Counted from the stretch's first letter, positions 39,462 to 48,314 are shown. The stretch: 58,757 bases of DNA from a bacterium (GCA_021789915.1 JAJYIV010000004.1:1-58757), one strand, 5' to 3'. Made by a program: numbers and translations. The notes: a model not told the origin generated them from the sequence alone.

Positions 39462-39665
39462 ATGGACGCGAACATGCTGCCCAAGACGCCCGCGGCCGTC
39501 CGCGCCGCGATCGAGGACGCGCAGCAGAAGCTGCACGACCTGCGCCTGCAGGCTTCGGCGAACCAATTGAAGCGCGTCCGCGACATCCGCGCGGCGCGCC
39601 GGTCCGTCGCCCGCCTCAAGACCGCCCTGCGGGAAATGAAAAATGAAGGGGGACCCCTCGTATGA
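39462..39665 (+). CDS. rpmC: 50S ribosomal protein L29
   Basis: A short helical-hairpin protein near the tunnel exit. I start it at ATG 39462, one base after the rplP stop, giving 67 aa. EDAQQKLHDLRLQASANQLKRVRDIRAARRSVARLKTALRE matches the family. Its 3' end overlaps rpsQ by 4 bases (ATGA). Confidence 0.93.
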   Translation: MDANMLPKTPAAVRAAIEDAQQKLHDLRLQASANQLKRVRDIRAARRSVARLKTALREMKNEGGPLV

Positions 39666-39910
39666 ACACGCCTCAACAAACCATGCCGGCCGTCCGCACG
39701 CTCCGCGGCGTCGTGGTCTCCGACAAGATGGACAAGACCATCGTCGTCCGCGTCGACCGCACGGTCGTGCATGCCAAGTACGGCAAACGGTACCTCCGCA
39801 GCCAGACCTATAAAGTGCACGACGAAAAAAACGCCCACAAGACGGGGGACACGGTTTCCTTCGCCGAGTGCCGCCCTCTGTCGCGCGACAAGCGCTGGCG
39901 AGTCGTGTAA
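39662..39910 (+). CDS. rpsQ: 30S ribosomal protein S17
   Basis: A primary 16S rRNA-binding protein. RTLRGVVVSDKMDKTIVVRVDRTVVHAKYGKRYLRSQTYKVHDEKN and FAECRPLSRDKRWRVV are diagnostic. 82 aa. Overlaps rpmC by 4 bases. Confidence 0.96.
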   Translation: MNTPQQTMPAVRTLRGVVVSDKMDKTIVVRVDRTVVHAKYGKRYLRSQTYKVHDEKNAHKTGDTVSFAECRPLSRDKRWRVV

Positions 39911-39972
39911 ATGTGTAACGGGTAGCGTGCGGCGCGTAGCGTCTGAAGACGCGCGGACTTCCGCGTCCTCTC

Positions 39973-40014
39973 AAACGTTCCGCGTTCCACGTTCCACGAT
40001 ACACGCCCCACACA
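39973..40014. repeat. CGTTCCGCGTTCCACGTTCC repeat before rplN
   Basis: Tandem GTTCCACGTTCCACG-type units end just before the rplN start. Relatives occur before murA (15994-16025) and at 14481-14500 in the other orientation. Confidence 0.75.
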
Positions 40015-40018
40015 TCCT

Positions 40019-40390
40019 ATGGTTCAACACCGCACCATGCTCCAGGTCGCCGACAACTCCGGCGCCCAGAAGCTCCAGGTGATCCGCGTGCGCGGCGGGT
40101 TCCGCAAGCACTACGCCGGCATCGGCGACATCGTCAACGCCGTCGTGAAGCAGGCGGTTCCGCACGGCGCCGTGAAAAAATCGGACGTCGTAACGGCCGT
40201 GATCGTCCGCACGCGCAAGGAAACGCGCCGCACCGACGGAACGTACATCCGTTTCGATGAAAATGCCGGCGTCATCATCGACCCAAAGACGAAAGAGCCG
40301 AAGGGGACGCGCATCTTCGGCCCGGTCTCGCGCGACCTGCGCGCCCGCGGCTTCGTGAAGATCATCTCGCTCGCCCCGGAAGTGCTGTAA
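40019..40390 (+). CDS. rplN: 50S ribosomal protein L14
   Basis: [27 protein letters not shown] and the C-terminal [28 protein letters not shown] identify L14, which forms intersubunit bridges. 123 aa, complete. Confidence 0.97.
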   Translation: MVQHRTMLQVADNSGAQKLQVIRVRGGFRKHYAGIGDIVNAVVKQAVPHGAVKKSDVVTAVIVRTRKETRRTDGTYIRFDENAGVIIDPKTKEPKGTRIFGPVSRDLRARGFVKIISLAPEVL

Positions 40391-40496
40391 ATGTAGAACG
40401 TAGAAATCGTAGAAACGACTCGCTTCTAGATCCGACGTTTCTACAAGGCCCGTCAGCGGGCCGATTCTACGCCTTCTACGTTTTCTACATCATCCT
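40391..40496. repeat. TAGAA/TTCTA palindromic spacer between rplN and rplX
   Basis: TGTAGAACGTAGAAATCGTAG and its approximate complement CTACGCCTTCTACGTTTTCTACA bound the spacer, with an inner GGCCCGTCAGCGGGCC hairpin. It ends directly at the rplX ATG and fills the spacer. Confidence 0.85.
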
Positions 40497-40820
40497 ATGA
40501 AAATCAAAACCGGCGACAAGGTCCGCGTCATCGCGGGCAAAGACAAGGGAAAGACCGGCAGCGTGCTGCAGGTTTTCCGCGCCGAGGCGCGCGTCGTGGT
40601 CGAAGGGGTGAATGTGGCCACCCGCCATCTGCGCGCCCGCGAGGGCGTCGCGCCCGGCCAAAAAATCACGTACCCGGCTCCGCTTCACGCGAGCAACGTG
40701 CAGCTGCTCTCCCCGTCGGGGAAGGTCGGCCGCGCAGGGGCCAAGCTCGTGAAGACGGACAAGGGGTTCAAGAAAATCCGCGTCGTCCGCTCCAAGGGGA
40801 TGGCGGAAGAGATCGCCTAA
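40497..40820 (+). CDS. rplX: 50S ribosomal protein L24
   Basis: An assembly-initiating 23S binder. MKIKTGDKVRVIAGKDKGKTGSVLQVFRAEARVVVEGVNVATRHLR contains the KOW motif. 107 aa, complete. Confidence 0.96.
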   Translation: MKIKTGDKVRVIAGKDKGKTGSVLQVFRAEARVVVEGVNVATRHLRAREGVAPGQKITYPAPLHASNVQLLSPSGKVGRAGAKLVKTDKGFKKIRVVRSKGMAEEIA

Positions 40821-40824
40821 GCCT

Positions 40825-41373
40825 ATGCCTCTCCACGCCATCTACGCCAAGGACGCCGTGCCCGCGCTCAGGAAGGAGTTCGGCTACCGCAACGTCCACC
40901 AAGTCCCGGCGGTCCGCCAAGTCACGCTGAACGTGGGGCTTGGTAAGGGCCTCAAGGACGCCAAATACCTCGAGACGGCCGAGCGCACCCTGCGCCGCAT
41001 CAGCGGCCAGCAGCCGGTGAAGACGCGCTCCCGCAAGTCGATTTCCAATTTCAAGATCCGCAAGGACATGGTGATCGGCATGAAAGTCACGCTGCACGGC
41101 AAGCGCATGTGGGACTTCCTGGAGAAACTCGTCCGCGTCTCGCTGCCGCGCGTGCGCGACTTCCGCGGTCTTTCGCCCTCTTCCTTCGACCGGAACGGAA
41201 ACTACTCGATCGGGTTCACGGAACACATCGCCTTCCCGGAAATCCACAGCGACGAAGTGGAAGTGATCCACGGCCTGCAAGTGACCGTGGGCACGACGGC
41301 CAAGACGCCCGAGGAAGGCCGGGCCCTGCTCACCCATCTCGGTTTCCCGTTCCGGGACCGGACGAATGCCTAA
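40825..41373 (+). CDS. rplE: 50S ribosomal protein L5
   Basis: Binds 5S rRNA and contacts P-site t[42 protein letters not shown] and [19 protein letters not shown] are diagnostic. 182 aa. Confidence 0.97.
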   Translation: MPLHAIYAKDAVPALRKEFGYRNVHQVPAVRQVTLNVGLGKGLKDAKYLETAERTLRRISGQQPVKTRSRKSISNFKIRKDMVIGMKVTLHGKRMWDFLEKLVRVSLPRVRDFRGLSPSSFDRNGNYSIGFTEHIAFPEIHSDEVEVIHGLQVTVGTTAKTPEEGRALLTHLGFPFRDRTNA

Positions 41374-41374
41374 T

Positions 41375-41560
41375 ATGGCCACTGCGAACCAAATCGCCAA
41401 ATCCAACCGCAAGCCAAAATTCACGACGCGCGTCGTGAACCGGTGCTGGCGTTGCGGCCGCCGTCACGGGTATCTGCGCGACTTCAAGCTTTGCCGCATC
41501 TGTTTCCGCGAGCTGGCGAACCGCGGCGAGATCCCCGGCGTCACCAAGGCCAGCTGGTAA
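41375..41560 (+). CDS. rpsN: 30S ribosomal protein S14, zinc-binding type
   Basis: ATG 41375, one base after the rplE stop, gives the standard 61-aa type Z S14. The zinc site is [20 protein letters not shown] (CxxC-x12-CxxC). The ORF-track start at 41366 would add three residues. Confidence 0.96.
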   Translation: MATANQIAKSNRKPKFTTRVVNRCWRCGRRHGYLRDFKLCRICFRELANRGEIPGVTKASW

Positions 41561-41572
41561 GCCACCCCTCCT

Positions 41573-41965
41573 ATGATGACCGACCCCATCTCCGACATGC
41601 TGACCCGGCTGCGCAACGCTTCGGCGGTGCGCAAGACCGAGGTCGTCCTTCCGGCTTCCGCGCTGAAGTTCAGCATCGCGAAGATCCTGGAAAAAGAGGG
41701 ATACGTGGCCCGCGCCGAGCGGATCGAGCAGAACAAGCGTCCGATGCTCCGCGTCACGCTTGCCTATGAGGGCAAGCAGCCGCGCCTGCGTTCCGTGAAG
41801 CGCGTGAGCCGCCCGGGCTTGCGCGTGTACGCGAAGGCGGACGGACTGCCGCGCGTGATGTCCGGATTCGGCCTGGCGATCATCTCGACGCCGAACGGCC
41901 TCATGACGAACAAGGAAGCCCGCGCCCGCCGTCTGGGCGGGGAAGTGATTTGCGAAGTGTCGTAG
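41573..41965 (+). CDS. rpsH: 30S ribosomal protein S8
   Basis: A primary 16S binder. TDPISDMLTRLRNASAVRKTEVVLPASALKFSIAKIL opens it, and the C-terminal GLAIISTPNGLMTNKEARARRLGGEVICEVS is diagnostic. Start is ATG 41573 or the next codon. 130 aa. Confidence 0.97.
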   Translation: MMTDPISDMLTRLRNASAVRKTEVVLPASALKFSIAKILEKEGYVARAERIEQNKRPMLRVTLAYEGKQPRLRSVKRVSRPGLRVYAKADGLPRVMSGFGLAIISTPNGLMTNKEARARRLGGEVICEVS

Positions 41966-41966
41966 A

Positions 41967-42040
41967 AAAGCCGTTAGCCGTTAGCCCTTAGCCATTCGGT
42001 GACGGGCTCAGGCTAAAGGCTAAAAGCTAAAGGCTAAAAG
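41967..42040. repeat. TTAGCC...GGCTAA inverted repeat before rplF
   Basis: GCCGTTAGCCGTTAGCCCTTAGCC faces GGCTAAAGGCTAAAAGCTAAAGGC across a short loop. The repeat ends about 7 bases before the rplF ATG. Confidence 0.9.
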
Positions 42041-42047
42041 CTTCTCT

Positions 42048-42623
42048 ATGTCGCGCATCGGCAAAAAACCCATCATCCTTCCCGCCGGCGTCACCGCCGA
42101 GGTACGCGCCGAAGGCGGAAAGAGCACGCAGGTGACCGTGAAAGGTCCCAAGGGCGCGCTGACTCACGCCTTTGATCCACGCGCCGCCGTGGAGGTGACG
42201 GACCGGGACGGGGCCAAGGCGCTGGCCGTACGCGTCGCGCATGAGGAAGAGCCGTTCGAGCGTTCCTTGTGGGGAACCGTCCGGGCCGTGCTCGCCAACG
42301 CGGTCACGGGCGTGACGCAGGGATTCAGCACGTCCCTGGAAATCAACGGCGTCGGCTATCGCGCGACCGTGCAGGGCCGCAAGGTCGTCTTGGTCGTCGG
42401 CTTCAGCCATGACGTGGAGGTTGATCTTCCCCAAGGCGTCGAAGCCAAGGTGGAGAAGAACGTCATCACCGTGGCCGGCTTCGACCGGCAGCTGGTCGGC
42501 GAAACGGCGGCCAGGATCCGCGCCGTGCGTCCGCCGGAGCCGTATCTCGGCAAGGGGATTAAATACGTCGGCGAGATCGTCCGCCGCAAAGCGGGCAAGG
42601 CCGCCGGCAAAGCCGCCGCGTAA
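42048..42623 (+). CDS. rplF: 50S ribosomal protein L6
   Basis: [18 protein letters not shown] and the C-terminal [38 protein letters not shown] are diagnostic. 191 aa, complete with a slightly Ala/Lys-rich tail. Confidence 0.97.
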   Translation: MSRIGKKPIILPAGVTAEVRAEGGKSTQVTVKGPKGALTHAFDPRAAVEVTDRDGAKALAVRVAHEEEPFERSLWGTVRAVLANAVTGVTQGFSTSLEINGVGYRATVQGRKVVLVVGFSHDVEVDLPQGVEAKVEKNVITVAGFDRQLVGETAARIRAVRPPEPYLGKGIKYVGEIVRRKAGKAAGKAAA

Positions 42624-42629
42624 GTCATG

Positions 42630-42705
42630 ACCGGCATCTGGCAGGCGGCATCTCGCGTCTGGCATGGAAGCCAGCCGCCAGAAGCCGGCCGCCAGAAGCC
42701 CTTTG
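42630..42705. repeat. GGCATCTGGC / GCCAGCCGCCAGAAGCC spacer repeat before rplR
   Basis: GGCATCTGGCAGGCGGCATC and CGTCTGGCATGGAAGCCAG form an imperfect inverted repeat, then GCCGCCAGAAGCCG repeats. It occupies the whole rplF-rplR spacer. Confidence 0.75.
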
Positions 42706-42706
42706 T

Positions 42707-43063
42707 ATGCCCATCAGCATGAAAGCCAAACGCGCCCGCGCCCTTCGGCGCGCGCATCGCACGCGCGCCCGCGTCCGCGGAACGGCGCAACGTCCCCGCC
42801 TGTCGGTGAAGCGCAGCCTCAAGCACATCTACGCCCAGTTGATCGATGATGCCGCCGGCAAGACGCTGGTCGCCGCGAGCGACCGATCGGCCCAGGCCTC
42901 CGGCAAGCCGTTGGAAGTCGCCAAGCGCGTTGGCCAGGCGCTGGGGGAGAAGGCGAAAGCCGCCGGCATTGCCGCGGCGGTGTTCGACCGCGGTCCCTAC
43001 CGCTATCATGGCCGCGTGGCCGCGCTGGCGGACGGCGCCCGTGAAGGAGGGCTGCAGTTCTAA
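42707..43063 (+). CDS. rplR: 50S ribosomal protein L18
   Basis: Binds 5S rRNA with L5. [29 protein letters not shown] and [29 protein letters not shown] are diagnostic. 118 aa. Confidence 0.96.
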   Translation: MPISMKAKRARALRRAHRTRARVRGTAQRPRLSVKRSLKHIYAQLIDDAAGKTLVAASDRSAQASGKPLEVAKRVGQALGEKAKAAGIAAAVFDRGPYRYHGRVAALADGAREGGLQF

Positions 43064-43083
43064 GACGGGAACGCACATACTTT

Positions 43084-43758
43084 ATGGAACAGCAAACGAC
43101 CCGTCCCTCCGCCGCGCCCCGCGGCGCGGCTTCCTCCCGCGGCGCGCGCGCCGGCGGCTTTGGCGCCCGAGGCGGCTCCCGCGGGCCTCGCGCCGGCTCC
43201 GACGGACGCCGGAGCGGCGGCCGCGGCCGTCCCGAGCGCGAGGTGCGCGAGTTCGAGCAGAAGACGCTGGCCCTGGACCGCGTGACGCGCGTGACGGCCG
43301 GCGGCAAGCGCATGACGTTCCGCGCCGCCCTGCTGATCGGCGACCGCAAGGGCCGCGTCGGGCTCGCCGTGGAAAAAGGCCTGGACGTGCAGATCGCGAT
43401 GGACAAGGCGTACCGCCAGGCGAAGAAACACCTCGTCCGCGTGCCGCTCGTCAACGACACGATCCCGCATCCCGTCTCAACCAAGTTCGGCTCCGCCGTC
43501 GTGATGCTCAAGCCCGCCCCGCGCGGAACCGGCCTCAAGTGCGGCGGCGCCGTACGCGCCGTGCTTGAGCTGGCCGGCGTGCCGAACGCCGTGTCGAAGA
43601 TCATGAACTCCAGCAACAAGATCAATATCGCCAAGGCGACGTTCGAAGCGATTGCCCAGCTGCGCGCGCCCAGGGCGCCGAAGGCGGAAGATGGGAAGGC
43701 TCAGGAGGCAGGAGTCGGGAGTCAGGACGAGAAACGCGAGCGAACGGCTAAAAGCTAA
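43084..43758 (+). CDS. rpsE: 30S ribosomal protein S5 with both ends extended
   Basis: A decoding-fidelity protein. The core runs from EKTLALDRVTRVTAGGKRMTFRAALLIGDRKGRVG to NAVSKIMNSSNKINIAKATFEAI. The 224-aa length is larger than usual: the N-terminus has a Gly/Arg/Ala-rich tail (GGFGARGGSRGPRAGSDGRRSGGRGR), and the C-terminus from about residue 200 (QEAGVGSQDEKRERTAKS) is encoded by GGAGTCGGGAGTCAGG and GGCTAAAAGC repeats. rpmD (L30), normally next, is absent. Confidence 0.96.
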   Translation: MEQQTTRPSAAPRGAASSRGARAGGFGARGGSRGPRAGSDGRRSGGRGRPEREVREFEQKTLALDRVTRVTAGGKRMTFRAALLIGDRKGRVGLAVEKGLDVQIAMDKAYRQAKKHLVRVPLVNDTIPHPVSTKFGSAVVMLKPAPRGTGLKCGGAVRAVLELAGVPNAVSKIMNSSNKINIAKATFEAIAQLRAPRAPKAEDGKAQEAGVGSQDEKRERTAKS

Positions 43759-43777
43759 CGGCTGACGGCTTCCCCAT

Positions 43778-44215
43778 ATGGCTCTCCGCCTCCACACCAT
43801 CAAGCCCAACCAGGGCGCCCGCAAAAAGGCGTTCGTGATTGGCCGCGGCCTTGCCAGCAAGGGCACGTATTCCGGCCGCGGCGCCAAGGGCCAGCGCGCC
43901 CGTTCCGGCGGCCGCGCCGGCTTGCAGCTCAAGGGCATCCGCAAGCTCATGCTTTCGATGCCGAAATCCCGCGGCTTCCACTCCGCCGCGCCCAAGGCGG
44001 CGATCGTGAGCCTGGGGGCCATTTCCAAGGCCTTCCAGAACGGCGCGGCGGTGACGCCGAAAGCGCTGTACGAGAAGGGGCTGGTCGCCGACCTGTCCCA
44101 TGGCGTCAAGATCCTGTCGGACGGCGGCATCGCTCTCAAGGTGCACGTCGAAGGCTGCCGCTTGTCCGCCGCCGCGCGCGCCAGGGTCGAAGAGGCCGGC
44201 GGCAGCGTGAAATAA
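43778..44215 (+). CDS. rplO: 50S ribosomal protein L15
   Basis: LHTIKPNQGARKKAFVIGRGLASKGTYSGRGAKGQRARSGGRAGLQLKG is diagnostic. 145 aa. It follows rpsE directly, with no rpmD gene between, and precedes secY by 7 bases. Confidence 0.96.
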   Translation: MALRLHTIKPNQGARKKAFVIGRGLASKGTYSGRGAKGQRARSGGRAGLQLKGIRKLMLSMPKSRGFHSAAPKAAIVSLGAISKAFQNGAAVTPKALYEKGLVADLSHGVKILSDGGIALKVHVEGCRLSAAARARVEEAGGSVK

Positions 44216-44222
44216 AAAACGT

Positions 44223-45491
44223 ATGATCAACCTCGGCCGCATCTGGCGCACGAAGGAGGTCCGCAACAGCCTGCTGTACGTCGCGGCGATGCTGCTCGCG
44301 TTCCGCGTGGCGGCGCACATTCCGGTGCCGGGCGTGAACGCGTCGGCGCTGGCCAATTTGTTCAACGGCAACCAGTTTCTCGGCCTGCTGAACGTCTTTT
44401 CCGGCGGGACGCTGGCGTCCTTTTCCATCGTGGCGCTCGGGGTCGGTCCCTTCATCACGGCGTCCATCGTGTTCCAGCTTCTGGGGATGATTTTCCCGAA
44501 GTTCGAGGAGATGCAGAAGGAGGAAGCCGGCCAGCGGAAGATCAACCAATGGTCGCGCCTGCTCACCGTCCCGCTCGCCGTCCTGCAGGCCTACGGCCTG
44601 CTCCTGCTGTTCAAGCAACAGACGGGCGGCGCGCTGTTTTCGGCTACGGACCTGTGGACGCAGGTCGTCGCCATCGGCAGCATGACGGCCGGCACGATTT
44701 TCCTCATGTGGGTCGGCGAGCTGATTTCGGAGAAGAACGTCGGCAACGGCACGTCCATCATCATCTTCTCCGGCATCATCGCCGGATTGCCGACCTTCCT
44801 GTCGCAGGCGGCGGCCGTGTACGATCCGAGCATGCTCGTGACGGCCATCCTGTTCATCGCCCTGGCGGTCGTCACGGTGGTCGCCATCGTGATCATCAAC
44901 GAGGCGCAGCGTGACATCCCGGTGCAGTACGCGCGCCAGGTGCGCGGCTCGCGACTTTCGGGCGCCGTCACGTCGCACATCCCGCTCAAGCTCAACCTGG
45001 GCGGCGTGATCCCGATCATCTTCGCCGTGTCGGTCATTCTGTTCCCGAGCGTCATGGCGCAGTTCTTCGTGAACGCGCGTTCGGCATGGGTCCGCTCGGC
45101 GGCGACGTGGACGCTGCAGACGTTCCAGAACCAGCTCGTGTACGGCATCGTCTTCTTCCTGCTGGTGTTCGCCTTCACGTATTTCTACGCCGGCGTCATT
45201 TTCCATCCCGACACGGTGGCGGAGAACCTGCAGAAGCAGGGAAGTTTCATCCCGGGCATCCGGCCGGGCGCTCCGACGTCGCAGTATCTCGGTTGGGTGA
45301 CCAACCGCCTGATGCTGACCGGAGGCCTGTTCCTCGCCCTGGTGGCGGTGCTGCCCGTGGCCGTCCGCCAGTGGACGGGCAACCAGAACATCGCGATCGG
45401 CGGCACGTCCATCCTGATCGTCGTCGCGGTCGTGATCGAATCGATCAAGGCCATCGAGGCGCAGATGTCGATGCACGAGTACGAAATGTAG
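44223..45491 (+). CDS. secY: protein translocase subunit SecY
   Basis: The channel of the Sec translocon, in the inner membrane. At 422 aa it has ten hydrophobic segments starting LLYVAAMLLAFRVAAHIPVPGVN. GIGPFITASIVFQLL-like (GVGPFITASIVFQLL), EEAGQRKINQWSR and the cytoplasmic loop QRDIPVQYARQV are present, as is the C-terminal GTSILIVVAVVIESIKAIEAQMSMHEYEM. Confidence 0.97.
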   Translation: MINLGRIWRTKEVRNSLLYVAAMLLAFRVAAHIPVPGVNASALANLFNGNQFLGLLNVFSGGTLASFSIVALGVGPFITASIVFQLLGMIFPKFEEMQKEEAGQRKINQWSRLLTVPLAVLQAYGLLLLFKQQTGGALFSATDLWTQVVAIGSMTAGTIFLMWVGELISEKNVGNGTSIIIFSGIIAGLPTFLSQAAAVYDPSMLVTAILFIALAVVTVVAIVIINEAQRDIPVQYARQVRGSRLSGAVTSHIPLKLNLGGVIPIIFAVSVILFPSVMAQFFVNARSAWVRSAATWTLQTFQNQLVYGIVFFLLVFAFTYFYAGVIFHPDTVAENLQKQGSFIPGIRPGAPTSQYLGWVTNRLMLTGGLFLALVAVLPVAVRQWTGNQNIAIGGTSILIVVAVVIESIKAIEAQMSMHEYEM

Positions 45492-45660
45492 CCGCGGGTC
45501 GCACCGGAGGCGGCTACATCCTGAGGCCAGCAGGCCGAAGGATCCCGTGCGGGTCGCACCGGATGAGGTGACACCGCTGGCCTCAACGGAGGCGGTGTCA
45601 TCCCGAGCGCACCAGCGCGAGGGACCACGTCATCCTGAGCGCACCAGCGCGAAGGATCCC
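45491..45660. repeat. cluster of GGGTCGCACCGG / TCATCCTGAGCGCACC repeats after secY
   Basis: The first 55 bases (CGGGTCGCACCGGAGGCGGC...) are the near-exact reverse complement of the tandem unit at 58659-58757. Then two GTCATCC(T/C)GAGCGCACCAGC units follow. No gene is seen in the 239-base spacer. Confidence 0.85.
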
Positions 45661-45669
45661 AGACGCATG

Positions 45670-45696
45670 AAAACCGCTCCGCACGGGAGCGGTTTT
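45670..45696 (+). terminator. intrinsic terminator after secY
   Basis: AAAACCGCTCC pairs with GGAGCGGTTTT. Confidence 0.8.
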
Positions 45697-45730
45697 GAAA
45701 TCGCGCGCGACCGTGCGAGAATAGGAGCCT

Positions 45731-46294
45731 ATGCGACCCGACATCGTCGCCCAAGCTGATTTCCACAGCGCCGATTTGGCCGGGCGATCCTTTGAGGACG
45801 TCGTCTTTTGGAAGGGCAACTTCGCCTCGACGAAATGGCGCGGCGCCTCGTGCGTCAACGCCGTGTTCGATCATGGCGATTTCACGTTGGCGAATGTGGC
45901 GGACGGCGTCTTCCGCGACGTGCGGTTCAAAGGCTGCAAGCTCGTCGGCGTCGATTTCCGGAAATGCCGCACCGCTCTGCTGGTCATCGCGTTCGAAGAT
46001 TGTTTGCTGGATATGTGCCTTTTCGATCGTTTGTCGTTGGCGGGAACGTGTTTCCGGTCATGCGTGGCGCGGGATTGCCATTTTGACGGCGCCGATCTGC
46101 AGCGGGCGGATTTCCACGGGACGGATCTTGAGCGGTCGTCCTTCGACGGGGCGGATCTGCGTCATGCGGATTTTACCGGCGCGAAGAACTACGCCATCGA
46201 CCCTCGGCACACGAACGTGCAGGGCGCGGCGTTTTCGCTGCCGGAGGCCATCTCATTGCTGGCGGCATTCGACGTGAACCTGCGCGGGGAGTGA
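45731..46294 (+). CDS. pentapeptide repeat protein
   Basis: A 187-aa right-handed beta-helix protein. Repeats of A(D/N)(L/F)xx are visible, such as ADFHSADLAGRSFEDVVF, GASCVNAVFDHGDFTLANVADGVF and the very regular ADLQRADFHGTDLERSSFDGADLRHADFTGAK. Many members with this length and pattern resemble Qnr/McbG DNA mimics that protect gyrase, but the function here is not shown. It interrupts the usual secY-adk order. The ATG follows a TTGAAA and AGAATA about 17 bases apart. Confidence 0.85.
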   Translation: MRPDIVAQADFHSADLAGRSFEDVVFWKGNFASTKWRGASCVNAVFDHGDFTLANVADGVFRDVRFKGCKLVGVDFRKCRTALLVIAFEDCLLDMCLFDRLSLAGTCFRSCVARDCHFDGADLQRADFHGTDLERSSFDGADLRHADFTGAKNYAIDPRHTNVQGAAFSLPEAISLLAAFDVNLRGE

Positions 46295-46339
46295 CCGTGG
46301 ACAATCCGCGACGGTCTGTTATCCTGCGCACGGGAAGCG

Positions 46340-46404
46340 TTTAGCCATTAGCCATTAGGCGTTAGGACCGACCTAATAGCTAACGGCTAAAAGCTAAAGG
46401 CTCG
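46340..46404. repeat. TTAGCC...GGCTAA inverted repeat before adk
   Basis: TTTAGCCATTAGCCATTAGGC faces TAATAGCTAACGGCTAAAAG across a short loop and ends shortly before the adk start. Confidence 0.9.
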
Positions 46405-46411
46405 CGCAACT

Positions 46412-47035
46412 ATGCCATACAAGATCCTCGTGGCCGGTCCCCAAGGCAGCGGCAAAGGCACCCAGTCCGAACGGTTGTCCGAAGCGCTCGGCGTTCCCGC
46501 GCTGTCCATGGGGCAGCTGCTGCGCGACGAGATCGCGGCGGGGACGGAACTGGGCAAGCAGATGAAGGAACTGGTGGACACGGGCCGCTTGGTGCCCGCC
46601 GCACTGTCGGTGGCCGTCCTGCAGGCGCGCCTGGCCAAGCCGGACGCGGAGAGAGGCTATGTCCTCGACGGCTTTCCGCGCAGTCTGGACCAGTACGACG
46701 TCTTCACGGACCAACCAACCCATCTCATCGTCCTGAACATTCCGCGCGAGGAGAGCCTGCGCCGTCTGACGCATCGTCTGACCTGCAGCGCCTGCGGCGC
46801 CGTGGCTTCCGAGCTCGACGGCAAGATGGAAGGCGACGCCTGCGCCTGCGGCGGCCGTTTCCAAAAGCGCAAGGACGACAACACCGAAGCGATTGACCGC
46901 CGGCTCGGCATCTACGAGGAAGAAACGCGCCCCGTGATCGACGCGTACCGCGCGCGCGGCATCGTGCGCGACGTCGACGGCGTGGGGAGCATCGTCGAGG
47001 TGGGCGGGCGCGTCATGGACGCTTTGAAATCCTAG
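46412..47035 (+). CDS. adk: adenylate kinase
   Basis: Interconverts ATP, ADP and AMP. The P-loop GPQGSGKGTQ lies at the start, AMP binding and DGFPR (YVLDGFPRSLDQYD) follow. The LID domain is of the zinc type: CSACGAV and ACACGGRF supply CxxC and CxC. 207 aa. The pair adk-map follows secY as in many bacterial spc operons, here with the pentapeptide gene inserted. Confidence 0.95.
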   Translation: MPYKILVAGPQGSGKGTQSERLSEALGVPALSMGQLLRDEIAAGTELGKQMKELVDTGRLVPAALSVAVLQARLAKPDAERGYVLDGFPRSLDQYDVFTDQPTHLIVLNIPREESLRRLTHRLTCSACGAVASELDGKMEGDACACGGRFQKRKDDNTEAIDRRLGIYEEETRPVIDAYRARGIVRDVDGVGSIVEVGGRVMDALKS

Positions 47036-47043
47036 GGCGACCT

Positions 47044-47856
47044 ATGGCGCTCACCAAAACTCCGCAGGAAATCGAGATCATGCGCCGGGGAGGCGCGATC
47101 CTGTCGCGCGCGCTGGCCGCGGCGGCGGCTTTGGCAAGGCCGGGCGCCATCATCCGGGATCTGGATGCGGCCGCGGAAGCCTCCATGCGCGCGGAAGGCG
47201 CCGCGCCGGCGTTCAAGGGCTATCAAACGGCCCCGTCGGATCCGCCCTTCCCGTCCACGGTGTGCATTTCCGTCAATCAGGAAGTCGTCCACGGTTTGGG
47301 CAATCGCGGCCTCGCGCTCAGGGAAGGCGACATCGTCGGGCTGGACATCGGCTGTTGGTACCAGGGCCTGTGCACGGACATGGCCATCACCGTTCCGGTG
47401 GGGAAGGTGAGCGCGGAAGACCGCGCGCTCATGGACGCGACGCGCGCGGCGACGCTCGCGGGCGTGGCGGCGGCCAAAGTCGGCAATGCCATCCGCGACA
47501 TCAGCGCGGCCGTGGAAGGCTCGATCTCCGCCGCAAGCGGATCCGCCTCTGGCGGAAAGCCGCACGGCTACGGCATCGTGCGCGCGCTGGTCGGCCACGG
47601 CGTAGGCCACAAGGTGCATGAGGCGCCGCAGGTACCCAATTACGTCTCCCCGCTTTACAGGAACGTGAAAATCACCGACGGCATGTGCCTCGCGATCGAG
47701 CCGATGGTCACGCGCGGCGGCTGGCAGGTGAAGACGGCGCCGGACGAATGGACCGTCGTCACCGTGGACGGCTCTCGCGCCGCGCATTTCGAGCTGACGG
47801 TGGCGTGCACGGAGCAGGGGACGGAGATTCTCACGCCGTGGCCGGTCGGCTATTAG
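47044..47856 (+). CDS. map: methionine aminopeptidase, type I
   Basis: Removes the initiator methionine from nascent proteins. At 270 aa, TPQEIEIMRRGGAIL opens it, VCISVNQEVVHGLGN carries the first active-site His, DIVGLDIGCWYQGLCTDMAITVPVG the first metal aspartates, and GHGVGHKVHEAPQVPN, AIEPMV and VTVACTEQGTEIL the remaining ligands. It begins 8 bases after adk. Confidence 0.95.
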   Translation: MALTKTPQEIEIMRRGGAILSRALAAAAALARPGAIIRDLDAAAEASMRAEGAAPAFKGYQTAPSDPPFPSTVCISVNQEVVHGLGNRGLALREGDIVGLDIGCWYQGLCTDMAITVPVGKVSAEDRALMDATRAATLAGVAAAKVGNAIRDISAAVEGSISAASGSASGGKPHGYGIVRALVGHGVGHKVHEAPQVPNYVSPLYRNVKITDGMCLAIEPMVTRGGWQVKTAPDEWTVVTVDGSRAAHFELTVACTEQGTEILTPWPVGY

Positions 47857-47912
47857 CTTTTGGCCATTGGCTGTTGGCCGGAGTTGTCGTAAGAGCTAAA
47901 GGCTAACGGCTG
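47856..47912. repeat. TTTTGGCCATTGGC / GCTAAAGGCTAACGGC repeat before ruvX
   Basis: GCTTTTGGCCATTGGCTG and TAAGAGCTAAAGGCTAACGG form an imperfect inverted repeat ending about 10 bases before the ruvX ATG. Confidence 0.75.
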
Positions 47913-47921
47913 CGATTTCTT

Positions 47922-48314
47922 ATGCGCATATTCGGGATTGATTACGGCGACCGAAAGATCGGGCTGGCCTTCGGCGACGGAGACACGGGCGTGGCCGTGC
48001 CGCTGGACGTCGTGCCAAACGCGGGCGACGCGACCGTCCGCGCGCTCGCCGCGCAGGTGACGCGCGAGGATATCGATCTGATCGTGGTCGGCGCGCCGCT
48101 CTCGTCGATCTCCACGCAGCAGCTGGACAAGACGCGCGCGTTCATCGCCAAGCTCCGCGCCGCGGTGACGGTGCCGATCTTCGAAGAAGACGAATCGTTC
48201 ACGTCGGTGGAGAGCCGGCGCCTGCAGCGCGAGGAAGACGCGAAGGCCGATGAGGACGCGCTGGCCGCGATGCTCATCGTGCAGCAGTATTTGAATGGAT
48301 TTCACGGCCTTTAG
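47922..48314 (+). CDS. ruvX: YqgF/RuvX pre-16S rRNA nuclease (Holliday junction resolvase-like)
   Basis: An RNase H-fold nuclease, 130 aa. FGIDYGDRKIGLAFGDGDTGVAVPL holds the first catalytic Asp, IDLIVVGAPLS the second strand, and EEDESFTSVESRRL plus KADEDALAAMLIVQQYL the last acidic pair. YqgF members process the 5' end of pre-16S rRNA. It follows map in the same direction. Confidence 0.93.
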   Translation: MRIFGIDYGDRKIGLAFGDGDTGVAVPLDVVPNAGDATVRALAAQVTREDIDLIVVGAPLSSISTQQLDKTRAFIAKLRAAVTVPIFEEDESFTSVESRRLQREEDAKADEDALAAMLIVQQYLNGFHGL

